Shown: positions 20,750 to 30,405 of the stretch, piece after piece
How positions within the stretch are numbered: the first letter of the stretch is position 1
Layout of the letters: each line of letters starts with the position of its first letter
NCBI GenBank assembly: GCA_903893945.1
Contig: CAITOF010000095.1
Coordinates: 43,449-107,448 of the forward strand
From: an uncultured Oxalobacteraceae bacterium
GTDB lineage: Bacteria > Pseudomonadota > Gammaproteobacteria > Burkholderiales > Burkholderiaceae_D
Reading direction: 5' to 3'
DNA: 64,000 nt
Notes under the pieces: generated by a model
What the model was told of the DNA's origin: nothing
Database searches by the model: none
Seen by the model: only the letters and a program-made list of their open reading frames with translations
Program-made: the position numbers and the translations under genes

Positions 20750-22315
20750 ATGTTAGACAGCAATTTGAAAACACAGCTCCAGGCCTATCTGGAAAAGGTG
20801 GTGCACCCCCTCGAACTGGTGGCGACGCTGGACGACAGCGATGCCTCGCGCGACATGCGCTCTCTGCTGGACGACATTGTGGGTCTGTCGAACAAAATTA
20901 CTCTCAGAGTCAGCAGCGACGTCGATCCGCACACGCCCTCATTCACCATCAATCGTGCAGACAGCACCAGGGACAGCGTGGCAATCCGGTTTGCCGGGAT
21001 TCCGATGGGGCACGAATTTACCTCGTTGGTATTGGCATTGCTGCAGACCGGCGGCCATCCGCCCAAAGTCGACGCGGCCGTTATTGAACAGATACAGCAG
21101 CTTAAAGGCGAATATCACTTCGAAACCTATATTTCCCTGACCTGCCAGAACTGCCCCGAAGTCGTGCAGTCCCTGAATTTAATGGCCGTGTTAAACCCGC
21201 GCGTTTCCTCGGTGGTGATCGACGGCGCATTGTATCAACAGGAAGTTGAGCAGCGCAAAATCATGGCTGTGCCCACCATCTTCCTGAACGGCAAGGAATT
21301 TGATCAGGGTCGCCTGAGCATCGAAGAAATTCTGGCGAAGTTGGACACCGGCCTTGAAAAACGCACTGCAGAAACCTTAAACGCCAAAGAGGCGTTTGAC
21401 ATGCTGATCGTTGGCGGCGGACCCGCTGGCGCGGCCGCAGCCATATATTCTGCACGCAAGGGAATACGCACCGGCGTGGTTGCCGACCGCTTTGGTGGCC
21501 AGGTGCTGGATACGATGTCGATCGAGAATTTCATATCGGTTACAGAGACTGAGGGCCCGCGCTTTGCCGCGGCACTTGAGCAGCATGTCAAAACCTACGA
21601 CGTTGACATTATCAATCTGCAACGTGCTGAAAAACTGGTCCCGGCGACTGGCAGTCAGCCATTTAACGAAATAAAATTGGCCAGTGGAGCGACCCTGAAA
21701 GCCAGAACCGTTGTCATTGCTACCGGCGCACGCTGGCGTGAAATCAATGTCCCGGGCGAACAGGAATATCGCAACCACGGTGTGGCCTACTGTCCCCATT
21801 GTGACGGACCACTCTTTAAAGGCAAACATGTGGCGGTCATCGGCGGCGGTAATTCCGGCGTTGAAGCGGCAATTGATCTGGCCGGTATCGTCAATCATGT
21901 GACTTTGCTTGAATTTGCGCCAGAACTTCGCGCCGATGCGGTGCTGCAGCGCAAATTGAAAAGTCTGACCAATGTCACGATACACACCAGTGTACAGACC
22001 ACCGAAGTCAAAGGTGATGGCAGCAAGGTGACCGGCATTGATTACAAGGATCTCAAGTCAGGCGATGCAAAACACCTTGCGCTGGATGGTATTTTTGTGC
22101 AGATCGGACTGGTACCGAACACGGAATGGTTAAGGGGAACACTGGAATTGTCCCGCCACGGCGAAATTATCGTTGATGCCCGCGGACAAACCTCGATACC
22201 CGGCGTGTTTGCAGCGGGCGATGTGACCACAGTCCCGTTCAAGCAGATTGTCATTGCGGTAGGTGAAGGTGCAAAGTCGGCTCTGGCTGCTTTTGACTTT
22301 TTGATCCGTTCCTGA
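20750..22315 (+). CDS. ahpF: Alkyl hydroperoxide reductase subunit F
   Basis: '[23 protein letters not shown]', '[12 protein letters not shown]', FAD motif '[18 protein letters not shown]', redox '[28 protein letters not shown]'; ATG at 20750 preferred over GTG at 20741. Confidence 0.97.
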   Translation: MLDSNLKTQLQAYLEKVVHPLELVATLDDSDASRDMRSLLDDIVGLSNKITLRVSSDVDPHTPSFTINRADSTRDSVAIRFAGIPMGHEFTSLVLALLQTGGHPPKVDAAVIEQIQQLKGEYHFETYISLTCQNCPEVVQSLNLMAVLNPRVSSVVIDGALYQQEVEQRKIMAVPTIFLNGKEFDQGRLSIEEILAKLDTGLEKRTAETLNAKEAFDMLIVGGGPAGAAAAIYSARKGIRTGVVADRFGGQVLDTMSIENFISVTETEGPRFAAALEQHVKTYDVDIINLQRAEKLVPATGSQPFNEIKLASGATLKARTVVIATGARWREINVPGEQEYRNHGVAYCPHCDGPLFKGKHVAVIGGGNSGVEAAIDLAGIVNHVTLLEFAPELRADAVLQRKLKSLTNVTIHTSVQTTEVKGDGSKVTGIDYKDLKSGDAKHLALDGIFVQIGLVPNTEWLRGTLELSRHGEIIVDARGQTSIPGVFAAGDVTTVPFKQIVIAVGEGAKSALAAFDFLIRS

Positions 22316-22368
22316 TCAGGCACACCGGCAGCCCGGACCCGGTCCAATGCAACCCGGTCCGGTTGCGC

Positions 22369-23787
22369 CTAAATCGTTTTTGAATAGCGCAACGGCTCCT
22401 GCTTCTGCCCGAGATACGCATCAAACACCATGCAGATATTGCGGATCAGTAATCGCCCTTTCAGACTCACCTTGATTGAGCCAGCCGTCAGGCTCAGCAA
22501 TCCGTGCTCGGAAAGCGCGCCCAGACTTGATAATTCTTTCTGAAAGTAGTACGCGAAATCGATCCCGTAGGCCTTGTTCAACTGGCCAAAATCCAGCTCG
22601 AAATGGCACATCAGCTGGCCAATGATGTCGCGCCGCAGTACATCATCCTGGTTCAGACCAATGCCGCGCGCAACCGGCAGCTGCCCTTCATCGAGCCGTT
22701 CATAATAGGCCTCGAGGGTTTTTTCATTCTGCGTATAACAGGCGCCGATGGCGCTGATGGCAGAAACCCCGCAGGACAGCATCTCTGTCTGTGCATGGGT
22801 TGAATAGCCCTGAAAATTTCGCTGCAATCGCCCCTGTTGCTGAGACAGGAACAGGTCATCGGTTGGTTTGGCAAAGTGATCCATGCCTATGTAGGCGTAC
22901 CCGGCGTCGGTCAATTTTTTTATGCACAGGAACAGCATCTGCAGCTTTGATTCAGGATCGGGCAGTTCATCAACCTCAATTCGTCGTTGCGGTTTAAATA
23001 AATGCGGCAAATGCGCGTAATTATAGATGGCAATGCGATCAGGATCGGCGCTGATTATTTTATCCAGTGTCGTGGTCATGCTGGCCAATGTCTGCTTTGG
23101 CAGTCCGTAAATCAGGTCAACGCTGATCGATCTGAAACCGGCATCACGCGCCGCGCGCATGACGGCCAGCGTATCTTCTTCAGGCTGAATCCGATTCACC
23201 GCTTTCTGAACCACCGGATCAAAATCCTGTATGCCCAGGCTGAGCCGGTTAAAACCCTGGCCGCGCAGACGCTGTATGCGTTCGGGTGTCACGGTCCGCG
23301 GATCGACTTCAATCGAATATTCACCGATGTCATCGGGGGCAAAGTCAAAATGACTGCGCAGTTCGGCGAGCAGATCAGCCATCTGATCGTCGTTGATATA
23401 GGTCGGAGTTCCCCCGCCAAAATGCAGCTGTTCCACCCGGTTCATGCCGGTAAAGAGCGCCGCCTGCATCGCGATTTCGCGTTTCAGGTATGACAGATAC
23501 ACCTCGGCTTTACTGCGGTCTTTGGTAATCACCTTGTTGCAGGCACAGTAATAACAGATCGAGGCACAGAACGGGATATGGATATACAGCGACAGAGGCA
23601 ACTGCCGGGGCGACACACGCAGAGCGTCAATTGTTTTTTTATAATCATCAACCTGAAACGTGTCGGAAAAGCGGTCCGCGGTCGGATAGGACGTATAGCG
23701 TGGTCCGAGCTGATTCATTTTACGAATTAACTCGACATCAAAAACGGGCGTGGTCTTTACAATGGCATTATGCAGGTCAGTTAACAT
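22369..23787 (-). CDS. hemN: Oxygen-independent coproporphyrinogen III oxidase
   Basis: 'GPRYTSYPTADRF', radical SAM 'YIHIPFCASICYYCACNKVIT', 'HFGGGTPTYI'. Confidence 0.97.
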   Translation of the reverse strand: MLTDLHNAIVKTTPVFDVELIRKMNQLGPRYTSYPTADRFSDTFQVDDYKKTIDALRVSPRQLPLSLYIHIPFCASICYYCACNKVITKDRSKAEVYLSYLKREIAMQAALFTGMNRVEQLHFGGGTPTYINDDQMADLLAELRSHFDFAPDDIGEYSIEVDPRTVTPERIQRLRGQGFNRLSLGIQDFDPVVQKAVNRIQPEEDTLAVMRAARDAGFRSISVDLIYGLPKQTLASMTTTLDKIISADPDRIAIYNYAHLPHLFKPQRRIEVDELPDPESKLQMLFLCIKKLTDAGYAYIGMDHFAKPTDDLFLSQQQGRLQRNFQGYSTHAQTEMLSCGVSAISAIGACYTQNEKTLEAYYERLDEGQLPVARGIGLNQDDVLRRDIIGQLMCHFELDFGQLNKAYGIDFAYYFQKELSSLGALSEHGLLSLTAGSIKVSLKGRLLIRNICMVFDAYLGQKQEPLRYSKTI

Positions 23788-24052
23788 GGACTGGACTTCC
23801 CGGGTCGTTTTTTTCTCACAATGAGATTACAATTATACGGTCAGATTTTACGAGAAAATCAGGACAGAGTCTTGATATACCACAAGCTACCCGAACAATG
23901 GCAGGTACCCCCGAACAACAAAATGACGGCCGGCCGGAGTAATTCAGCCAGAAATCGTGCCAGATCTGCCCTTTGCGGCCTTGATCCGGTGTTAATCAGG
24001 TAATTTTATCGACAGGACTGTCGGGTCTGACTGTTATCCACCCACAACGAAA

Positions 24053-25267
24053 GTGAACAAGCCCATGCGCGTTGCCATCATAGGAGCCGGTTTTGCCGGT
24101 CTGGCTGCAGCCGATCAGTTGCACAGAAATGGTATTGAGGTGAGCGTTTTTGAAGCGCGTGACCGGGTTGGTGGGCGGGTCTGGTCACAGTCTTTCCTTG
24201 GGTACACGATAGAACGCGGCGCGGAATTTATCATGCCAGACCACCACGTCCTGTTAAATCTGGCCAAACGCTTCAATCTGAATGCTGCCGACAAAAAAAT
24301 GCAATTCGGTTATCGTGAATCACGCGGCGGCGCTGGCTATACGGCACTTGAATATAACGAAGGACTGGCGTCATTAAATCTTGCTTTGCAAAAGCGCGAT
24401 CGGTCATGCCGGCAATCCGTTGCCCAATTTCTGGCATCGGTTCCCATGGCAGGCGGAGTGCGTGACACCTTGCTGGTTCGAATCGCCGCGACCAATGGTT
24501 ACCGGGCTGATCAGGTTGATGCCAGCGCGCTCGGCGATGACACCTCTGAATTTCTCGCCTATCCCACGTACACGATTGCCGGCGGTAATCAGCTTGTTGC
24601 TCACCATCTTGCGCAGTCACTGCCCAAGGTTCAACTGAATTGCCCGATCGAATACGTGGTTCGGCAGGCCCAGGGGTATCGCATAGGCAACCGCACAATC
24701 CAGTGGGACGCCGATGCCGTCATCGTTGCCACGCCGGCCAGTGTCTTGCAGCGGATCCGGTTTGAACCTGAATTACCCCGCCATAAAATAGCCGCTCTGG
24801 AAAATACCACGTATGGTCAGGCAGCAAAGCTTTTTGTCGGATTAAAAGAACCGGCCGCACCCAGCGCCGTGATCAGTGTGAAGGACGGGTTCTGGTCATT
24901 TACCGGCTGTGGGGCGGAGGGTCAGGTGTTACCGCTGGTCGGATGCTTTGGCGGTCCTATGGAAAGCCTGACTGCGTTGCATATCGACCGAAGCCCTGAT
25001 GAGTGGGTGGATGCACTGGCACGCTGCCGACCCGAATTACGGTTGGACCGGTCTCAGGTAGTCCTGTCGACCTGGCACAACGATGAATGGGTCCGCGGCG
25101 TCTACACAGTCAGGACTCCACTAACGCCTGCCGATAATACAGAAATTCTGGCCAAGGCAGTGGATGGCATTCACTTCTGTGGTGAACATACCTCCGTCAG
25201 TTATTACGGGTATATGGAAGGTGCACTGCAGTCCGGCCTCCGCGCAGCCGATGAAATTCTAACCTGA
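24053..25267 (+). CDS. FAD-dependent amine oxidase-like oxidoreductase
   Basis: '[42 protein letters not shown]' and C-terminal '[31 protein letters not shown]'; likely start 24065. Confidence 0.9.
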   Translation: MNKPMRVAIIGAGFAGLAAADQLHRNGIEVSVFEARDRVGGRVWSQSFLGYTIERGAEFIMPDHHVLLNLAKRFNLNAADKKMQFGYRESRGGAGYTALEYNEGLASLNLALQKRDRSCRQSVAQFLASVPMAGGVRDTLLVRIAATNGYRADQVDASALGDDTSEFLAYPTYTIAGGNQLVAHHLAQSLPKVQLNCPIEYVVRQAQGYRIGNRTIQWDADAVIVATPASVLQRIRFEPELPRHKIAALENTTYGQAAKLFVGLKEPAAPSAVISVKDGFWSFTGCGAEGQVLPLVGCFGGPMESLTALHIDRSPDEWVDALARCRPELRLDRSQVVLSTWHNDEWVRGVYTVRTPLTPADNTEILAKAVDGIHFCGEHTSVSYYGYMEGALQSGLRAADEILT

Positions 25268-25310
25268 TTGATAAAGGTGTCTCCGTGGCACCCCGCGACC
25301 GGATCGCTCG

Positions 25311-25346
25311 AACTACAGCTCCAACTACAGCTCCAACTACAGCTCC
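25311..25346. repeat. Three perfect tandem copies of a 12-bp unit (aactacagctcc)
   Basis: Direct reading; overlaps the tatD stop codon. Confidence 0.95.
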
Positions 25347-26128
25347 GACGGCAGGCTGACTTTGAACAATGTCTGAAAATTCTCGGTTGTCTGCCGTTCA
25401 ACCTGTGTCACGGGGATCTGCCTTAAATCGGCGATAAATTCGGCGACGTGCCTGACCCAGCCCGGCTCATTCATTTTCCCGCGATGCGGCACTGGCGCAA
25501 GGTAAGGCGAATCTGTTTCAATCAGGATACGTTCCAGTGGCAGTGTCCTGGCCACCTCCTGAATTTGCCGTGCACTTTTAAAGGTAACAATACCCGAGAA
25601 CGAAATATAAAATCCCAGATCAATAGCAGCCAGCGCGACATCCGAGGTTTCAGTGAAGCAGTGCATGACGCCCCCTGCACCCCCTTGTGCAACGCCGGCA
25701 CCGGATTCACGCATTATTGTCAGCGTATCCTCCGCAGCGGCGCGTGTATGAATAATCAGCGGTTTTCCGGTGGCGCGGGAGGCTTCAATATGGGTGCGAA
25801 AACGCTTGCGCTGCCATTCCAGATCGCCTGTTAAACGAAAATAGTCCAGACCCGTTTCGCCTATGGCAATGACTTTAGGATGGTTTGCCAATGTCACGAG
25901 TTGCTGAACAGACGGTTCCGGCGTATCAGCATAATCCGGATGCACTCCAACCGACGCGTACAGATGAGGGTAGCCCTCGGCCAGTTTGAGCACACGCGGA
26001 AAATCAGGCAAATCGACCGACACACACAAGGCAGCGCCGACACGATTGGCTTTCATTGTGGATAAAATTTCCGGCAAGCGGGCCGACAATTCAGGAAAAT
26101 CGAGGTGACAGTGGGAATCAATGTACAT
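25337..26128 (-). CDS. TatD family metal-dependent hydrolase
   Basis: 'MYIDSHCHLDFPEL', 'AIGETGLDYFR', 'IHTRAAAEDTL', 'GVMHCFTETSDVA', 'ILIETDSPYLAPVPHRGKMNEP'. Confidence 0.96.
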   Translation of the reverse strand: MYIDSHCHLDFPELSARLPEILSTMKANRVGAALCVSVDLPDFPRVLKLAEGYPHLYASVGVHPDYADTPEPSVQQLVTLANHPKVIAIGETGLDYFRLTGDLEWQRKRFRTHIEASRATGKPLIIHTRAAAEDTLTIMRESGAGVAQGGAGGVMHCFTETSDVALAAIDLGFYISFSGIVTFKSARQIQEVARTLPLERILIETDSPYLAPVPHRGKMNEPGWVRHVAEFIADLRQIPVTQVERQTTENFQTLFKVSLPSEL

Positions 26129-26198
26129 AGCAGTTACCGGTGAATTTCGGGTCGCTTGGGTGCTGCGCCCGACTGATTTGAGTTTATGGACAGTTCAT

Positions 26199-27341
26199 TT
26201 ACCTGTTGATTACGCGGAGTATGGCCTCCGCACTTTCCCTGGCACTGTCACGCAACAAACTGTGGTGCATTTCCAGGAAACGCTGCTTTAAGCGGGCCAC
26301 CAGTTTATCGTCATGCAACTGCTTCCACAATGCATCGGCCAGTGCCGTGGGTGTTGCCGCATTCTGTAAAAATTCGGGCACCAAAAATTCACCTGCCAGA
26401 ATATTGGGTAAGCCGACCCAGGGCTGATACGCCATACGACGCATGATCTGCCAGGTGGCCCACATCTGCTTGTACGCGATCACCATGGGCTTTTTTAACA
26501 GGGCCACTTCAAGTGTTGCCGTCCCGGAGGCAACCAGCACGCAATTGGCGGCGGTAATTGCGGTATGGGACCGTCCATCAATCAACAGAACGGGCACATC
26601 CATTAATCTGGCTTCTATCACACGCTGAATATATGCATTCCGCTGCCGGCTACCCACCATAGGCACGATAAAACGCAACGATGGATCGCGTCTGGCGAGA
26701 ATTTTTGCCGCGCCGATAAATGCTTCCGTATGATGGTTAATCTCGGACAACCGGCTTCCCGGCATCATCGTGATGACGGTTGCATCAAGTGGCAATCCCA
26801 GTTCCTGGCGCGCTCTCAGCATATCGGGTTCTAGCGGCAACACTTCAGCCAGCGGATGACCGACATAGGTAACAGGAATATGGGCTGCCTGGTAGATTTC
26901 CGTTTCGAACGGGAAAATGACCAGCATATGGTTCACGGACTCGATAATTTTTTTTATGCGTCCGCCACGCCATGCCCAAATGGACGGGCCTATAAAATGC
27001 ACCGTGGGTATGCCCGCCTCTTTTAATCGCCTTTCAACCGTAAAATTGAAATCAGGCGCATCCACACCAATAAATACCTCTGGCCTCTCGAGCAGTAATT
27101 GCCGGATTAGCCGGGTCTGAACCGACTTGATTTCGGCATAATGCAACAGCACTTCAAACAACCCGCGCACAGAAAGTGTTTCCATCGGGTAGTCAGAAAC
27201 AAATCCGTGTTCGGCCATCCGGGTCCCGCCAATGCCGTGCATGTTTGCATCCGGTAGCTGTGGACGCAGTCCGGACAGCAGCCGGCTGGCCAGTAAATCG
27301 CCGGAGCTTTCACCCGCAACAACGGCTATGTGTCGGGTCAT
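26199..27341 (-). CDS. lpxB: Lipid-A-disaccharide synthase
   Basis: 'VAGESSGDLLASRLL', 'GIGGTRMAEHGF', 'VGHPLAEVLPL', 'MMPGSRLSEINHH'. Confidence 0.97.
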   Translation of the reverse strand: MTRHIAVVAGESSGDLLASRLLSGLRPQLPDANMHGIGGTRMAEHGFVSDYPMETLSVRGLFEVLLHYAEIKSVQTRLIRQLLLERPEVFIGVDAPDFNFTVERRLKEAGIPTVHFIGPSIWAWRGGRIKKIIESVNHMLVIFPFETEIYQAAHIPVTYVGHPLAEVLPLEPDMLRARQELGLPLDATVITMMPGSRLSEINHHTEAFIGAAKILARRDPSLRFIVPMVGSRQRNAYIQRVIEARLMDVPVLLIDGRSHTAITAANCVLVASGTATLEVALLKKPMVIAYKQMWATWQIMRRMAYQPWVGLPNILAGEFLVPEFLQNAATPTALADALWKQLHDDKLVARLKQRFLEMHHSLLRDSARESAEAILRVINR

Positions 27342-28129
27342 CAGCGCACAATGCCACGTGTGGAACTGCCCAGGAAATCATGCATTTGCTGAATATGGGA
27401 GGTTGCTTCCGGATGTTCTTTCTGCGCTTCCAGCAAGGCGGCCCTGGCCTCATCCAGCGTCAGGCCCGATTTGTAGAGTAATTTGTACGCTTTACGGATT
27501 CCGTTGATCTGTTCACGCGTGAACCCGCGCCGCTTCAGTCCTTCAATGTTCAAACCGTGCGCAGAGGCAGGATTTCCCGACAGGATCAGATAGGGTGGAA
27601 CATCCTGGGTCAGACTGGTATTCATGCCAAGCATGGCGTGCGCACCAATTTTGCAGAATTGATGAACGCCGGCAAATCCGCCCAGAATCACCCAGTCACC
27701 GACCTCAACATGGCCTGCCAACGAGGCATTGTTGGCAAATATGGTGTTATTACCGACCTGACAGTCATGGGCAATATGCACGTAGGCCATTATCCAGTTG
27801 TCACTGCCGATACGGGTCACACCGCCATCCTGTATCGTGCCCAGATTAAAGGTGCAGAATTCGCGTACGGTATTGCGATCCCCTATTTCCAGCAACGTCG
27901 GTTCACCGCTGTATTTCTTATCCTGGGGTGCCGCACCTATTGATGAAAACTGAAAAAATGTATTGTCAGATCCGATCGTTGTGTGGCCGTCGATCACGAC
28001 ATGCGGGCCGATTTTCGTGCCAGAACCAATGCGGACATGGGGGCCAATGATACTGTAGGCCCCCACTTCTACAGAACTATCCAGACACGCTTCGTTGGAA
28101 ATGATCGCGCTTGAATGAATATGACTCAT
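27341..28129 (-). CDS. lpxA: UDP-N-acetylglucosamine acyltransferase
   Basis: Left-handed beta-helix hexapeptides; '[31 protein letters not shown]', '[30 protein letters not shown]'. Confidence 0.97.
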   Translation of the reverse strand: MSHIHSSAIISNEACLDSSVEVGAYSIIGPHVRIGSGTKIGPHVVIDGHTTIGSDNTFFQFSSIGAAPQDKKYSGEPTLLEIGDRNTVREFCTFNLGTIQDGGVTRIGSDNWIMAYVHIAHDCQVGNNTIFANNASLAGHVEVGDWVILGGFAGVHQFCKIGAHAMLGMNTSLTQDVPPYLILSGNPASAHGLNIEGLKRRGFTREQINGIRKAYKLLYKSGLTLDEARAALLEAQKEHPEATSHIQQMHDFLGSSTRGIVR

Positions 28130-28605
28130 TGCTGGTCATCCCCTTTCGGTTTTGCCGCATCATCAATAGTGCGCAAGGTACACATCAGGTCCGCTTCGAC
28201 CGCCAGCTGGCCGTCGACCGATGCGCTGGCCTTGTATTTCCAGATACCGCGCGCCACTTTGACGATGTCCACTTTCAGCAGCAACTGGTCGCCCGGCTCG
28301 ACGGGTCGCTTGAACCGCGCATTGTCGATGCCCAAAAAATACACCAGCGTCTTATCGTCAGGCTTTTGACCCATGGTTAAAAATGACAGCAGGGCGGCTG
28401 CCTGCGCCATGGCTTCGATCATCAGCACGCCAGGCATGACCGGCTTATTTGGAAAGTGACCGTTAAAAAATTCTTCATTGGCAGTGACGTTCTTAATTGC
28501 GGTAATCTGCTTGCCGGATTCCCAGTCAAGCACCCGATCGACCAGAAGCATCGGGTAGCGATGCGGCAAAAATTCTTTAATTTGGTTGATATCTAATGTG
28601 GTCAT
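28126..28605 (-). CDS. fabZ: 3-hydroxyacyl-ACP dehydratase
   Basis: '[16 protein letters not shown]', '[31 protein letters not shown]'. Confidence 0.97.
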   Translation of the reverse strand: MTTLDINQIKEFLPHRYPMLLVDRVLDWESGKQITAIKNVTANEEFFNGHFPNKPVMPGVLMIEAMAQAAALLSFLTMGQKPDDKTLVYFLGIDNARFKRPVEPGDQLLLKVDIVKVARGIWKYKASASVDGQLAVEADLMCTLRTIDDAAKPKGDDQQ

Positions 28606-28732
28606 GATTTCTTTCCTGTTGTGTTTCCATTTGTTCTATTTATAGATTTTATCGGGTCAAGCAAGCGCGCATGGCAGGCTTCGGATCGTCGCTTCACACG
28701 CGGTGCGATTACATTCAAAAAGTCCTGGCGGC

Positions 28733-29800
28733 TTATGGCTCCGTATCAGTCAGCTTTTGCACAATTTTTTCCAGCGCGCGGACTTTGTCGCGCAGGCCAT
28801 CCAGATTTCGGACGATCGCCGCGGATCTTTCCCAGTCAGCATTTTTTGCCAGCGGGTAAAAACCGGTATATTGACCGGCGTCGGAAATGGACCGTGACAC
28901 CATACTCCCGGACGAAATGTGCACATGGTCAGCGATCGTCAAATGCCCGAGCACCATCGCGGCACCACCGAACGTGCAATGTTTTCCGATCACGGCGCTG
29001 CCGGCTACCCCAACGCAACCGGCCATGGCAGTATGAGCCCCGATATGGCAATTGTGGCCAATCTGAATCTGGTTATCCAATTTGACGCCATCTTCAATAA
29101 TGGTATCTGTTAATGCGCCCCGGTCCACGCAGGTGTTGGCGCCGATTTCCACATCGTCGCCTATACGTACTCCGCCGGTTTGCGGGATCTTGATCCAGCG
29201 TCCGTTTTCATTGGCAAACCCGAATCCGTCACTTCCGATGATCGCACCGGAATAAAATATCGCACGCCGGCCAATCCGACAGCCGTGATGGACTGTCACA
29301 TTCGGCTTCAGGTGACTTCCCGCACCTATCGTGGTTTCACGTCCGATGAAACATCCCGCATCGATCTGAACATCGTCTTCAATCACCACGTCGGCCTCAA
29401 TGCACACCAGCGGACCAATGATGGCGCTGGCTGCCACCTGGGCACGGGCATCGACGACAGCGGTAGGATGTATGCCAGGTGACCGGGGTTGCTGATTCAG
29501 CGTGTCGAACCGCTGTGCCGCTCTGGCAAAGTAGGCATAGGGATTATCTACAACAATTAACGCGCCCTGATACGGCGATTGTTGCATAAATTCGGCATCA
29601 CCGGTCTTGATGATGATGGCTGCAGCCAGGGTTTCGCCTGCTTTTTTACGTAATTTTGGATTGGAAAGAAAGGTAATACTGTTTGCATCGGCATGTTCCA
29701 ATGGCGCGATGCCATATACGACGTGGTCTGCATTGCCGATTAATTGACCGCCCAAATGGTCGACCAGATCACTCAGTCGAATACCATTCAGGCTTAACAT
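28733..29800 (-). CDS. lpxD: UDP-3-O-(3-hydroxyacyl)glucosamine N-acyltransferase
   Basis: Hexapeptide repeats; 'GSDGFGFANENGRWIKIPQTGGVRIGDDVEIGANTCVDRGAL'. Confidence 0.97.
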   Translation of the reverse strand: MLSLNGIRLSDLVDHLGGQLIGNADHVVYGIAPLEHADANSITFLSNPKLRKKAGETLAAAIIIKTGDAEFMQQSPYQGALIVVDNPYAYFARAAQRFDTLNQQPRSPGIHPTAVVDARAQVAASAIIGPLVCIEADVVIEDDVQIDAGCFIGRETTIGAGSHLKPNVTVHHGCRIGRRAIFYSGAIIGSDGFGFANENGRWIKIPQTGGVRIGDDVEIGANTCVDRGALTDTIIEDGVKLDNQIQIGHNCHIGAHTAMAGCVGVAGSAVIGKHCTFGGAAMVLGHLTIADHVHISSGSMVSRSISDAGQYTGFYPLAKNADWERSAAIVRNLDGLRDKVRALEKIVQKLTDTEP

Positions 29801-30375
29801 TACTTATTCAACGCTTTCATTACTTTATCTGTGATATCGATACGGGGACTGAAATAAACGCCATCCTGCAATATGACATCGTATTTTTCTGACTCGGCAA
29901 TCTGTTTGATGATTTTATTCGCGCGTTCACTGACCTTGGTGGTTTCCTCGTTCATGCGCTGACTGACATCTTCACGATAAGCGCGCTGCTTGCGCTGGAA
30001 GTCCTGATCCATGTCCGCGAGTTCGCGTTGACGTTTTACCCGGTCTGATTCAGCCAGCACAGGGGAATCCTTGTCCAGTTTTTCTGCTGTCACCTTGATT
30101 CTTGCTGCAAAATCCTGCAGGTCTTTGCGGCGTTGCGAAAATTCAGCTTCCATACGCGCTTCAGCCGCTTTGGCAGGCTCCGATTCGCGCAGTATTTTTT
30201 CCGTGCTCACATAGCCAATTTTAGTTTCATCAGCACTTGCCTTGCCCACGGTCAGCATTAAACCCGAAACGGCCACTATCTGTAAAAACGTTAAAATTGC
30301 ATTGTGTTTCAAGATAATTCTCCGAAGAAATAAATTTTCTTTCAAAACTACAACATGATAGCCATTTACGGTCAA
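29800..30375 (-). CDS. skp: OmpH/Skp periplasmic chaperone
   Basis: 'KIGYVSTEKILRESEPAKAAEARMEAEFSQRRKDLQDF', helical; immediately downstream of bamA. Real start probably internal. Confidence 0.92.
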   Translation of the reverse strand: MTVNGYHVVVLKENLFLRRIILKHNAILTFLQIVAVSGLMLTVGKASADETKIGYVSTEKILRESEPAKAAEARMEAEFSQRRKDLQDFAARIKVTAEKLDKDSPVLAESDRVKRQRELADMDQDFQRKQRAYREDVSQRMNEETTKVSERANKIIKQIAESEKYDVILQDGVYFSPRIDITDKVMKALNK

Positions 30376-30405
30376 CTGTTCAACCTGCCGCCATACGGTC
30401 GGTGC

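Noticed and set aside
23872-23885. Possible FNR box (TTGATATACCACAA) upstream of hemN
   Set aside because: Only the first half-site matches TTGAT-N4-ATCAA; not strong enough to call
25304-25346. Short tandem repeat considered as a CRISPR-like array
   Set aside because: Contiguous 12-bp units without spacers, only three copies
28621-29085. 154-aa plus-strand ORF opposite lpxD/fabZ intergenic region
   Set aside because: Mostly antisense to lpxD; Arg/Ser-rich without recognisable domains
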